A stretch of DNA of 64,000 nucleotides from Arhodomonas sp052060015 (lineage in GTDB: Bacteria; Pseudomonadota; Gammaproteobacteria; Nitrococcales; Nitrococcaceae): contig NZ_JBPODZ010000001.1 in NCBI RefSeq assembly GCF_052060015.1, positions 724,345 to 788,344 of the forward strand, written 5' to 3'. The notes beneath the pieces were generated by a model. It searched no databases and was not told the origin of the DNA. It worked only from the letters and a program-made list of their open reading frames with translations. Each line of letters starts with the position of its first letter. The stretch's first letter is position 1. Both the position numbers and the translations under genes were made by a program. Below, in pieces: positions 54,596 through 62,663 of the stretch.

Positions 54596-55176
54596 TCAAC
54601 GGACGCAACGCGCCGGCGTTGGGGCGTTATGCCCTCGATGACTTCTTCGGTGGGTATCTCTCCAGGAGTGCGCGCATGCATCGAAGGTGCCCATGATCTC
54701 GTTGCGGAGCTCCACGCCGTGGGTCCGTGCCGCAGGGATGCGTTCCGCGAACGTCGGCATCCGTTTCGTCGGCGGGGTTCCGTGTCCTTGGCGCCCTCCA
54801 GGAACCCCTTGCAGACCTCGTAGTCGGTATCCCCCCCTCTGGCAGTTGCCAGTCCCTGAACTCGGCGATCTTCATGTCCGCTGAACGCATCCTCCCGGTT
54901 GCCCGATTTCTCGCAGGTGCATCCGCCATGGCGTCCACAACCTCCTCGATGTGATGGGTGATCATCCGGGCCTGCTCGGCGACGAAGGCGTCCCGGCCGC
55001 GTCGCGGCGAGGTCTCCAAGCTTCGCCAGAATATGCGCAACGAGCGCTGAGCCTCGCTGTGTTGCACGAATTTGCTCTTTTCCTCCCTTGCCTTGTCTCT
55101 CCAGAAAATTTCTCGTGAGGAGCGTCTCCTCCGTGAACGGCTTGGGCGCGCGGGTCCGCGCACTGGTGCGCTCCAC
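54596..55176 (-). pseudogene. Frameshifted hypothetical gene
   Basis: No single frame is convincing, but a protein-like product appears if the frame is changed. It begins at a GTG at 55176 (ERTSARTRAPKPFTEETLLTR, then LVAHILAKLGDLAATR), moves to the next frame (HHIEEVVDAMADAPARNRA, MKIAEFRDWQLPEGG), changes at a run of G near 54836 to DTDYEVCKGFLEGAKDTE, and changes again near 54780 to MPTFAERIPAARTHGVELRN ending at TGA 54596. Two of the shifts lie at homopolymer or repeated bases, so decay or sequencing error are both possible. Family unknown. Confidence 0.45.
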
Positions 55177-55522
55177 CTGCTCGATCGGCAGTGGTTTCGC
55201 GGTCTCGGGCCGCGCTAGCGCGGGCTTCTCGCTCTCGCCGGCGGCGGTGGCCCACCAGCCGGGCTGGCGCAGGCGCCGATGCCGGGCGGCAAGGCGCGCG
55301 ACGGGCCGTCCCCACGGGGGGGTGCGTATGCCGCAGTGCGCTCCCTGAGCACGCCCCTATGCCCACCTAGCCGGTTGTCACGCCCGTCCTACCCCACTGT
55401 AGACATCGCGCTGAACGGGGATGATATTCCTACCCGCACCGGTGTCTCCCATGTAAATATCCTTCTAAATCAGATACTTAACTATTGACCGCCACATCAC
55501 TAAGGAGATACTGTGATTGCAT
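55177..55522. other. Intergenic stretch, no gene seen
   Basis: It contains an AT-richer patch at 55450-55510 with a strong AAGGAGA site (55502-55508) before the AlpA-type gene. A 16-codon frame starting at GTG 55513, right after this site, ends overlapping the internal ATG at 55556 and could be a leader peptide; this is weak. Confidence 0.4.
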
Positions 55523-55744
55523 ATGCATATACCGGCAACGGGAGACTACGACGATATGCCTGACGTAGACCAGATGTTGCGCCGCCGAGAAGTGGAGCAA
55601 ATAACCGGGTTAAGCCGATCCAGCTTGTATGCCCTGATTGCCACCGGCCGGTTCCCGCCGCCATATCGCTTGTCCGCTCGAGCCGTCGCATGGCGGCTAA
55701 GCGAGGTAACGGAGTGGATCGATCAACTGCCGTCTAATCAGTGA
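55523..55744 (+). CDS. AlpA-family regulatory protein
   Basis: A small (about 73 residues) MerR-like winged helix protein of the AlpA/prophage regulator family: MLRRREVEQITGLSRSSLYA, then LIATGRFPPPYRLSARAVAW and a final SEVTEWI helix. Such proteins act as excision or integrase regulators in P4-type islands, which fits the integrase near ssrA. The start is unclear: TTG 55517, ATG 55523 or ATG 55556 (MPDVDQMLRRREV) are all possible; the last would give about 62 residues, a usual size. Confidence 0.85.
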   Translation: MHIPATGDYDDMPDVDQMLRRREVEQITGLSRSSLYALIATGRFPPPYRLSARAVAWRLSEVTEWIDQLPSNQ

Positions 55745-55921
55745 TGGGGGAGTTATCGGCTCAAAGAGAAAACCGCCGGCTGAGCCCCGGCACCTGGGGT
55801 CGGGTAGGCCGGACGATTACTCGCTCCGGCCCCCCACAGATCCGGACGTGCGCGATTGACGGGCAGTGCCCCGTCAACTGTGTAAAAGGCCTTCGTTGAC
55901 CACCGCGGGTTTCTCCTCGGT
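55745..55921 (-). other. Possible group II intron remnant
   Basis: No gene. On the minus strand the segment containing CGCACGTCCGGATCTGTGGG (about 55834-55853) and a later CCTACCCGACC resembles sequence that accompanies group II intron maturase genes. No reverse transcriptase is present, so at most a fragment remains. This is recognition from memory of similar sequence and is weak. Confidence 0.3.
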
Positions 55922-56219
55922 TCAGGCTGCCTGCTCGTCGAGCTGGGCCAGGGCCTGTTCCGGGTCGAGCTCGGCAGCGCTGACCCGCTGCAGGCTGTCC
56001 AGACTCATGTAGCGCCGCCCTGTGGCCCACTCCTCGCTCTGCTCGGTGAGCACGGCCCCGACCAGGCGGGTGACCGCCTCGTCGTTGGGGAAGATGCCCA
56101 CGACATTGCTCCGGCGCTTGATCTCCTTGTTCACCCGCTTGAGCGGATTGGTGGAGCTGATCTTCGACCACACCGCCGCCGGGTAGGCCATGTGCGCGAG
56201 CACGTCGTCTTCGGCCTCG
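55922..56219 (-). pseudogene. IS256-type transposase, C-terminal fragment
   Basis: The last about 99 codons of a mutator-type transposase: AAVWSKISSTNPLKRVNKEI, then KRRSNVVGIFPNDEAVTRLV and the YMSLDSLQRVSAAE tail. The DDE catalytic part is absent. The upstream side is cut by the end of an IS3-type element at 56220, which supplies the same open frame, so an automatic caller would report one fused 302-residue protein that is not a natural protein. Confidence 0.85.
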
Positions 56220-56870
56220 TGGACTTGCCCCGAGTCAGTGGACAGGTAGCCGTTTGTGCCTTTCATGGTAACGGGCCTCGAACTCTCGAGGGGAGTGGTA
56301 GCCCAGCGCCGAGTGCCGAGTGCCGAGTGCCGACGGTAACGGTTATACCAGCCCTCGATGAACTCGAAGATCACCCGTTGGGCGTGTTGCCGGCTGCCCA
56401 GGGGCTGGCGATCGATGAGCTCGCACTCCAGCGTCGCGAAGAAGCTCTCCGCCATCGAGTTGTCGTAGCAGTCCCCGACCGAGCCCATCGACACCGCTAC
56501 GCCAGCGCGCTCACATCGGTGCAGGAACGCCCGCGCACTGTATTGGCATCCCTGGTCGCTATGGTGAATCACCCGCGTGGGGCGGCGGTTGTGAAGGGCC
56601 ATCTCCAGGGCACCGAGGACGAGCTCCGTGCGCAGATGAGCGGCCATCGACCAGCCCACTACCGCGCGGGAGAACACGTCCAGGATCACTGCGAGGTAGA
56701 GAAAGCCCCCGGCAGTGGGCACGTGGGTGATGTCGGCGACGTAGAGCCGATCCGGGGCTTCGGCGCTGAAGACACGCTGCACGCGATCCGGCGCCGGACG
56801 GCGATGGCGAGCGCGCTGTGTGGTGCCCACGCGGAAGCGCCGCCGGCACGCTCCGCGCAGTCCGAGTCCG
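56220..56870 (-). mobile_element. IS3-family element, 3' part with truncated orfB
   Basis: The integrase core of an IS3-type transposase is readable from GLRGACRRRFRVGTTQ through the first catalytic Asp (YVADITHVPTAGGFL), the second (VIHHSDQGCQYSA) and the Glu (MAESFFATLECEL). The right end carries TGGACTTGCCCCGAGTCAGT, an IS3-type terminal repeat, at 56220, inside the IS256 gene. The 5' half of orfB and orfA are missing, replaced by IS21-type DNA at about 56871. A 7 bp tandem repeat (GAGTGCC three times) lies at 56317-56337 near the orfB end. Confidence 0.8.
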
Positions 56871-56923
56871 TGGCCTTACCCGAGACCCACGACAACATCC
56901 GTGGCCCGGCCTACTACCACTGA
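56871..56923 (+). pseudogene. istA: IstA C-terminal fragment
   Basis: The last codons of an IS21 transposase, reading ETHDNIRGPAYYH and TGA, remain 11 bp upstream of the intact istB. The rest of istA is missing because the element breaks off into IS3-type sequence. Confidence 0.7.
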
Positions 56924-56934
56924 AGGACACCACC

Positions 56935-57690
56935 ATGCTCAACCATCCCACTCTCGAGAAGCTCCATGCCCTCAAGCTCACCGGCATGGCCGCCGCTCTG
57001 GCGGACCAGTCGGCCACCCCCGACATCACTGATCTGAGCTTCGAGGAACGCCTCGGGCTACTGGTCGACCGGGAGATGACCGACCGGGAGAACCGGCGCA
57101 TGAGCAGCCGGTTGCGCCGCGCCAAGCTGCGCCACAACGCCATGCTCGAAGACCTGGACTACCGCAACCCACGCGGCCTGGACAAAGGGCTGATCCAGGC
57201 ACTGGCAAGCTGCCAATGGGTGAAGGAGCACCTGAATGTACTGATCACCGGCCCCACCGGGGTAGGCAAGACCTGGCTCGCCTGTGCTCTGGCGCACAAG
57301 GCCTGCCGGGAGGGCCACACCGCGCAGTACGTGCGCCTGACCCGGCTGCTACGGGAGCTAGTGATCGCCAAAGGCGATGGCCAGTACGCCAAGCTGCTGA
57401 GCAACCTCGCCAAAGTGGACGTGCTCATCCTGGATGACTGGGGACTGATGAAGCTCAGTGCCGAGAACCGGCGGGACTTGCTGGAGGTGCTCGAAGACCG
57501 CCACGGCCGCCGGTCCACCATCGCCACCAGTCAACTTCCCATCGAGGAATGGCACGGCGTCATCGGTGACCCCACCCTGGCAGATGCCATCCTCGACCGC
57601 CTCGTCCACAACGCCTACAAGATCACCCTCAAGGGTGAATCCATGCGAAAACGCCACGCCAAGTTGACGGGCACTGCGGCATCGGAGTAA
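56935..57690 (+). CDS. istB: IS21-family helper ATPase IstB
   Basis: DnaC-like AAA+ ATPase that selects targets and activates IstA. The 251-residue frame is intact: N-terminal LKLTGMAAALADQSATPDIT and SFEERLGLLVDREMTDREN, Walker A GPTGVGKTWLACALAHKA near residue 106, Walker B VDVLILDDWGLMKL, and the TIATSQLPIEEWH sensor region. The start is ATG 56935. With its istA reduced to a stub the gene is orphaned here; it could still act on related IS21 elements that supply IstA. Confidence 0.92.
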   Translation: MLNHPTLEKLHALKLTGMAAALADQSATPDITDLSFEERLGLLVDREMTDRENRRMSSRLRRAKLRHNAMLEDLDYRNPRGLDKGLIQALASCQWVKEHLNVLITGPTGVGKTWLACALAHKACREGHTAQYVRLTRLLRELVIAKGDGQYAKLLSNLAKVDVLILDDWGLMKLSAENRRDLLEVLEDRHGRRSTIATSQLPIEEWHGVIGDPTLADAILDRLVHNAYKITLKGESMRKRHAKLTGTAASE

Positions 57691-58006
57691 GAAGAGAAAC
57701 CCCGCGTCGCTATGCTCCGACGGGTGGCAGCTTTGCTCCGGTCCGGGTGGCAGCCTTCACGTGGAATCGGTGGCAACCTTCAGCGGTTTACGTAACCTAT
57801 GGTTTTCATCGCCCGTCGTCTTGCAAACGGGGGAGTCCATAGTGGGCCGTATTCGACGACAATAACTCTGGCCCGTACCTTCTCCTCCCGGCCGCTCGTT
57901 CCCCAGGGCTTCCCGACAGCGGATCCCCGGTCGCGGCCTCTCGCGCCGGCGGTGGGTGCCGTACCGTTCCGCCCAGCGCCAGGGCAGACGGATCGCGACG
58001 AACGCA
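57691..58006. repeat. IS21-type end with three 23 bp-spaced repeats
   Basis: After istB, the motif GGTGGCAGC/ACYTT occurs three times at 57723, 57746 and 57769, exactly 23 bp apart. This is the multiple end-repeat arrangement of IS21-family right ends, and places the right border near 57790. From there to 58006 I see no convincing gene; open frames downstream of the antitoxin do not resemble a toxin. Confidence 0.7.
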
Positions 58007-58390
58007 TCATCCACCACCGGCATCCGGCCCTCTCTGTTGGTTGTGGTGCGCATCCGCGCGCTCGGCTTCGCGCTCGGCACGCATCGTGGCCAGCAGCTCG
58101 CGGGTGCTCGCGATCTCCGCGAAGGCCTCGTCGAGCGCGGCCTGGGTTTGCTCATGGCGGTGGCGGAGCTCGCGGACGAGCCGGTCCAGCTCCTGCGCCT
58201 CCACGCTCCGGTCACCGAGTGTCCTTTGCAGCCACAACTCGTAAGGCACCAGCACCGCCATGTTGCGGTGGTGCTTCGAGATCACATACCCAGCACCGGC
58301 ATCCACATTGTCGAGCAACGTGCCGAGACGGATTCGCGCCTCGTAGGCGCCGATCTCGTACATCTTCAACTCGCTGGTTTGTTTCGACAT
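58007..58390 (-). CDS. Phd/YefM-type antitoxin
   Basis: A 127-residue protein. The first 55 residues form the Phd/YefM DNA-binding fold (MYEIGAYEARIRLGTLLDNV, then YVISKHHRNMAVLVPYE). A long charged coiled coil follows (DRLVRELRHRHEQTQAALDE), longer than in classical Phd. The start is the ATG at 58390, in a frame open further upstream. The toxin expected 3' of it (RelE, Doc or PIN type) is not recognisable; the following DNA runs into the IS21 end, so the partner may have been lost. Confidence 0.75.
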   Translation of the reverse strand: MSKQTSELKMYEIGAYEARIRLGTLLDNVDAGAGYVISKHHRNMAVLVPYELWLQRTLGDRSVEAQELDRLVRELRHRHEQTQAALDEAFAEIASTRELLATMRAEREAERADAHHNQQRGPDAGGG

Positions 58391-58574
58391 GTTCGGCTCT
58401 CCGGTAGTCGAACGACCAGAAGACGGGCCGAGACGCCCCCGGATGACGGCCCGCAGCAGTAGAGTCCCCAGGAGTGTGTAACTCGGCAGCCGGGAGGGTT
58501 GCCGGGTCGGGCTGCTATGCACATAGTAGGCCCGCGCCCGGTCGTGCGGGGCCCTTCGGCTGCCGTGTGCCCCA

Positions 58575-58668
58575 TCTCCCGGGTCAGCTCTTCGAGGGAC
58601 TCACCCTGCAGAAGGCGCAGCACGACCTCCTGCTTGCGCTTGGCCGTCCACCGCTTCACTTCCATCAT
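58575..58668 (-). pseudogene. Transposase N-terminal fragment
   Basis: About 30 codons resembling the start of an IS3-type OrfA-like helix-turn-helix protein (MEVKRWTAKRKQEVVLRLLQ, then GESLEELTREMG), with a good GGAGG site upstream. The sequence loses similarity after EMG. The open frame runs on into the antitoxin region in another frame, so the rest was deleted. Confidence 0.6.
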
Positions 58669-58736
58669 CGCTACCTCCTCGGACTACGCCTCTTCCTACC
58701 AAAGGGGTGTCCAAGGGACAAAGGGGGCTCACCAAA

Positions 58737-59975
58737 TCAGGACTGTTCACTCAGCCTTCGCAGGCGTGCATCGATGTCATTGCCGAAACGATCGATATCC
58801 CTACCGGGAACATGATTCTCGGCAAAGGTGTCCCGCCATTGGCTTACTGCGTTCACGACTTCGCGGACGATGGACCGGGCCCGCCTTGTGGAGATGCCGA
58901 AGCCGCGGGCGGTGTCGAGCAGTGCCGGAAGGTCCGGCGTGCCTGGGGTGTTTGCGAAGGAAAGCACGTGTGCCAGGTTACCCGCGGTGTTCGGTGTGAG
59001 GTCATAGGCAGGCGTGAGGTGCCAGCCCGTCTCGGTGTGAAAGAGGGAGAAGTTCTTCAGGTGGTCGTCGGTGTTGCCGATCGCTGCATTGAAGACCGCC
59101 TGCCGGTACAGTGCCGGCAGATCCGTGCTCGGGGTGGCGCTGTGCCGGCGCAAGGGATCGGCAAGGTCGGCGTAGGCGAGTGCATACCAGCCTTCCGTGT
59201 AGCCGAGGAGTGTCTGGAAGCTGATCATGTGATAACGCCCTCCCTCGGGGGAGAGATCGAAGCGCTCGATAAGCAACGCCAGCTCGCCATCGATTTCCTT
59301 CAGGAAACTGGCGGGCGCTGTGAGTCGGGCCTGTCGAGCCAGCGAAAGTGTAGCTGCCTCCAGCGGCACCAGCGCATAGCGGTCCCCGGGCGCTGCAAAC
59401 TTCGCGATGAACTCGGTTTCCCCGTCGCGGACCAAGGCTTTTGGTCGCGCGCCCCCGAGTGAGGACCCCGCGCGGAACAACAATGCAAGCGCCGCGTCCT
59501 CGTCCAGATCGGGGATGTCGCGTTGGTCCAGACGCCGGGTTGCCGCCATGAGTTCGCCGAGACGGCGTATCGGTACGCCGCCCTGGGCAGCAGGCGGCGG
59601 TTGTGAGTCAGTGGTAAAACGAAGCGCACCAAGGCCGCGGGATCCCAACAGCGCAAGGAGCTGAGGTGGTCGGGCACTGCCGGGACCGAGTCGGTGCCGG
59701 CGTGTGAGCAGGCGTTGTCCCCATGCATCAGGGAGAGCGTCGCGGAATGCTCCGTGCAGCCCGGAACGTGGGTCGTCGGCAGGCACGGGGCTTGTCATCT
59801 CGAGGGGCAAGTGCGCCGGGTCGAGGGCGAATGCGCCCGGGTGTCTCAAGTACTCGCCCTTGTATCGGAACTCGCCCTGGAGCCGGCCCCGGCGGTCGGG
59901 ATCGGCCACCACGATCTCGCCGGCCGGCACCAGCGAGTTGTCGGGGAGTCTCAGCCAGGCATGAAGGTGGATCAC
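58737..59975 (-). CDS. hipA: HipA-family serine/threonine kinase toxin
   Basis: Type II toxin kinase; in E. coli HipA phosphorylates glutamyl-tRNA synthetase and causes persistence. The 412-residue protein has an N-terminal subdomain (residues about 1-110), the P-loop-like segment GSSLGGARPKAL (170-181), the HipA catalytic loop NTDDHLKNF at residues 301-309, and the metal-binding DLTP near 325. All key residues are present, so it is likely active. Its ATG overlaps the hipB stop by 4 bp. The target cannot be deduced. Confidence 0.93.
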   Translation of the reverse strand: MIHLHAWLRLPDNSLVPAGEIVVADPDRRGRLQGEFRYKGEYLRHPGAFALDPAHLPLEMTSPVPADDPRSGLHGAFRDALPDAWGQRLLTRRHRLGPGSARPPQLLALLGSRGLGALRFTTDSQPPPAAQGGVPIRRLGELMAATRRLDQRDIPDLDEDAALALLFRAGSSLGGARPKALVRDGETEFIAKFAAPGDRYALVPLEAATLSLARQARLTAPASFLKEIDGELALLIERFDLSPEGGRYHMISFQTLLGYTEGWYALAYADLADPLRRHSATPSTDLPALYRQAVFNAAIGNTDDHLKNFSLFHTETGWHLTPAYDLTPNTAGNLAHVLSFANTPGTPDLPALLDTARGFGISTRRARSIVREVVNAVSQWRDTFAENHVPGRDIDRFGNDIDARLRRLSEQS

Positions 59976-60274
59976 CGGCGTCGTCCTTTTTTCCCATCAT
60001 CGACGTGGTCAAACAACGACCCCCGCCGTTGAAGCCAACCATCCGCTTCGTCCAGCCTCCCAAGAAGGCGTAGTGCGCGGATCCAGTAACCGATGGGGAC
60101 GCTCGGCTCGCCTTTTTCGAGGCGACGGTAGGTGGGTTCACTCACCCCAATACGGGCAGCAAACTCCCGTTGTGTCTCTCTGTGTCGGTCACCGAAAGCG
60201 CGCCGGGCCGCTCTCAAGCGGATTCCCAGGCTCCTCAGCACGGCCTCTTCTTCATCCGTAAACGAAAGCATCAT
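59972..60274 (-). CDS. hipB: HipB-type antitoxin with XRE helix-turn-helix
   Basis: A 100-residue DNA-binding protein. The helix-turn-helix is RETQREFAARIGVSEPTYRR followed by LEKGEPSVPIGYWIRALRLL. It precedes hipA with a 4 bp overlap (ATGA), the classical antitoxin-first order. Two ATGs open the frame (60274 and 60271). It probably represses its own promoter at 60308-60336. Confidence 0.9.
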   Translation of the reverse strand: MMLSFTDEEEAVLRSLGIRLRAARRAFGDRHRETQREFAARIGVSEPTYRRLEKGEPSVPIGYWIRALRLLGRLDEADGWLQRRGSLFDHVDDGKKGRRR

Positions 60275-60307
60275 TTCGACTTTGCTTCATTGCGCAGTGC
60301 TAACAAA

Positions 60308-60336
60308 ATAATACTTTCGTTACGTAGGGAAGTCAT
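60308..60336 (-). promoter_or_regulatory. Predicted hipBA promoter
   Basis: On the minus strand ATGACT (60331-60336) and TATTAT (60308-60313) are spaced by 17 bases in an AT-rich patch, 34 bp upstream of the hipB ATG. Nearby AACGAAAG and similar short repeats may be HipB operator half-sites. Confidence 0.6.
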
Positions 60337-60721
60337 CACTGCAGAGGCGATCGGTGGCAGGGCTATGAGTAATCCCTCTGCGACGGCGCGCAGCGCACCG
60401 ATCTAAACGGTGGGCGTTGAACCCGGAGATGATCCCGCTCCCGGGCCGTGCATGTCGGCTGCCGCGTTCGGATTGAGCCGACTGACGGCGGCGACATCCG
60501 CATCGCTCGGGCACACCGCAGGCGCGGGAGACGTGGTAGGACATCGCCCGAAGCGCGCTGCCCCCGCCTGCTCCCGGGCCTCGGTCTCGTCATCGGCAGC
60601 GGCGGCCGCGAGGTGCTCACGCACGTACTCCCCGAACCACGCCATGGCGTCCGCGGCGGCCGGGATCAGGCCGGGCTCGAGACGGGCACCGTCGATCTCG
60701 AGCGTGCGCTCCCGCCGGGTT
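60337..60721. other. Stretch without a convincing gene
   Basis: A minus-strand frame (60403-60645, beginning MAWFGEYVREHL) has plausible composition for its first 30 codons but ends in proline-rich, low-information sequence, so it may be a gene fragment joined to unrelated DNA. The island could end in this interval, because the next gene looks like backbone. Confidence 0.4.
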
Positions 60722-61495
60722 CTAGCCTGCCCAGCCCCGCCACCGGTATGCCCACAACCCCAGATACTCCTTGATGGCCGCGGAGCTGTCCGCCAGTGCC
60801 TCGGCATCGGGAAGCCAGCGCAGGAGATGCGGCGGCTCGGGCATGACCTCGTAGTCGGTGGGGGCCGGGATCACCTCCACGTCTTCCGCGCGGAAGCTCG
60901 CCGCCGCCCGGGGCATATGCATGGCCGAGGTCACCAACAGCACGCGGTGGATTCCCGAGGCATCCAGCAGTCTTGCAGTGAATAGCGCATTCTCCCGGGT
61001 GCTACGGCTCTGCCGCTCGCGGGTAACCCGGTCTGCCGGGACGCCGAGGTCGCCGAGGAAGGCCTCCATGGCACCGGCCTCACTGCCCCGCGGGCCGCGC
61101 CAGCCCTGGGCACCACCGGATACGATGACCCGGCCCGCCTTGCCGGCCTGGTAGATCCGCGCGGCGTGCCAGACACGGTCGGAGGCACTGCCAAGATCGG
61201 GATAGGGCCACCCAGGAGGCCCGGCCTCCACACCACCGCCGAGCACCACCACCGCCTCCGCGGCCGGAAGCTCCTCGATCGGCAGGTTGGGATAGCGCGA
61301 CTCCAGCGCCCCGCGCACGGTATCCCCCACCACTGGCAGCGACCAGCCCGCCACCCAACCAACGGCGAACAATAATGCCAGGGCCGCGCCCCCACGTCTG
61401 CCGACTACCAGCAAAAGCAGTCCCAGTAGGGCCAGGCAAGTGGAGAGGCCCAGCGGGTAGGCCAGTTGGGCCAGGATCTTATCGAGGTATAACAT
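60722..61495 (-). CDS. YdcF/ElyC-family (DUF218) membrane protein
   Basis: A 257-residue protein with two N-terminal membrane helices (ILAQLAYPLGLSTCLALLGL and the following segment) and a DUF218 domain with the motifs AVVVLGGGVEAGP, RVIVSGGAQ, ESRSTRENA-type (RQSRSTRENALFTA) and VLLVTSAMHMPRA. In E. coli, ElyC of this family affects peptidoglycan assembly at low temperature through the lipid carrier. The ATG at 61495 has a G-rich site; the longer frame upstream is unlikely. Confidence 0.88.
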   Translation of the reverse strand: MLYLDKILAQLAYPLGLSTCLALLGLLLLVVGRRGGAALALLFAVGWVAGWSLPVVGDTVRGALESRYPNLPIEELPAAEAVVVLGGGVEAGPPGWPYPDLGSASDRVWHAARIYQAGKAGRVIVSGGAQGWRGPRGSEAGAMEAFLGDLGVPADRVTRERQSRSTRENALFTARLLDASGIHRVLLVTSAMHMPRAAASFRAEDVEVIPAPTDYEVMPEPPHLLRWLPDAEALADSSAAIKEYLGLWAYRWRGWAG

Positions 61496-61586
61496 CAACC
61501 CCCCCATGGAGGAGTCCGGGCTACAGGTGGATCTTTGCGCACGAAGCATACATCCTCTGACGCGGTTCCAGTCTGGTAGATGATCG

Positions 61587-62663
61587 ATGACCACGCTCTG
61601 GCGCGTTGAGGCAGTCGACGACGAGCGGTTCCCCTACCGCATCACCCTGACCCAGGACGGGGAGGTCACCCTCGCACTGCGGGCGAAGGACCGCTGGCCG
61701 GGCCCCGGGGGCAATGTCTTCTGCCTGCGTGAGCGCGAACCGCCGGATCGCGACAGTGCCTGCGAGCTCCTCGAGGAAGTGCCCGTGGTCTCGGTCGACC
61801 GTCTCGGCCGCCGCCTGGCACTGACCCTGGACCGCCCGAGGCGCCGGCGCTGTGACTTCCTGTTTCTCGTTCGCCAGTACAAGAACCGCCCTGGCGAGTA
61901 CGAGCAGATCTTCTTCCGCACACAGAGCGCGGCGCGGGCGAGCAAGAGTCGCGGACGCACACAGCTGTTCGGTGATCGCACCCTGGAGATCCTCATCGAC
62001 TCCGGCGAGCGCTATCCCTGGCGCTTTAGCGGGGCGAATATCCACCGGGAGGCACTGCCGAGCGGCGATTATGCGCTCTACGAGCATGGCCAGATCCAGG
62101 CGGTGGTCGAGCGCAAGACCTTCGCCAACCTGCTCAGTGATATAGGCCAGATCCGCATCCTCCACCAGCAGCTCGCGGAGCTGGCGAGCTACCCACACCC
62201 GGCGCTGGTCATCGAGGCACCCTACGGCCATCTGTTGGATCCGAAGCGGGTCGCGCCCTGGCCCGCCGCCCACGTGGCCCGGGCTGTCGCGGAGATCAGC
62301 GCCATGCATTCGGCGTTGCCGGTGATCTACGCCAGCAACCGCAAGCAGGCGAATGAGTGGTGCCATGGGTTCTTCCGCGCCGTGAGCGCCCGGCTGGCGG
62401 ATGCCGCGCCGGAGACCGTCGCGGCGGTGCGTAGCCGGCACGATGCGGGTAGGGGCGTACATAGCAGCGCCGGCAGTCAGCTCGCGATCCGTCGGGAGGT
62501 GCTCGAGGAACTGCCCGCGCGCTTTACGATGACCATGCTCCGACAGCGCTTCCCCGATTTGCCGGTGCAACGCCTGCGTGCGGCGCTGCACCGCCTTCGC
62601 GAGGAGGGGGTGATCCGGCGCGAGGGGCATGGCCGGGGGAGCGAGTGGGTCCGCGAGGCCTGA
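61587..62663 (+). CDS. ERCC4/XPF-type nuclease domain protein
   Basis: A 358-residue protein with an N-terminal domain of unknown type (residues 1-125), an XPF/Mus81-like ERCC4 nuclease domain (about 130-265), and a C-terminal winged-helix-like region (320-355, ending RLREEGVIRREGHGRGSEWV). The nuclease residues are in family context: Asp in EILIDSGERYPW (138), Asp in ALPSGDYAL (161), and ERK in VVERKTFANLLSDIG (175-177), followed by a helix RILHQQLAEL. There is no helicase part. Probable DNA-structure-specific endonuclease; the pathway is unknown. It is divergent from ydcF. Confidence 0.8.
   Translation: MTTLWRVEAVDDERFPYRITLTQDGEVTLALRAKDRWPGPGGNVFCLREREPPDRDSACELLEEVPVVSVDRLGRRLALTLDRPRRRRCDFLFLVRQYKNRPGEYEQIFFRTQSAARASKSRGRTQLFGDRTLEILIDSGERYPWRFSGANIHREALPSGDYALYEHGQIQAVVERKTFANLLSDIGQIRILHQQLAELASYPHPALVIEAPYGHLLDPKRVAPWPAAHVARAVAEISAMHSALPVIYASNRKQANEWCHGFFRAVSARLADAAPETVAAVRSRHDAGRGVHSSAGSQLAIRREVLEELPARFTMTMLRQRFPDLPVQRLRAALHRLREEGVIRREGHGRGSEWVREA

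Noticed and set aside
55922..56830. Single 302-residue transposase
   Set aside because: The frame joins an IS3-type integrase core to an IS256-type C-terminus; it is a junction of two broken elements, not one protein.
57780..58010. Possible PIN-type toxin after the Phd-like antitoxin
   Set aside because: A short frame begins MPVVDDAFVAIRL, which slightly recalls a PIN start, but the following acidic residues and fold are absent.
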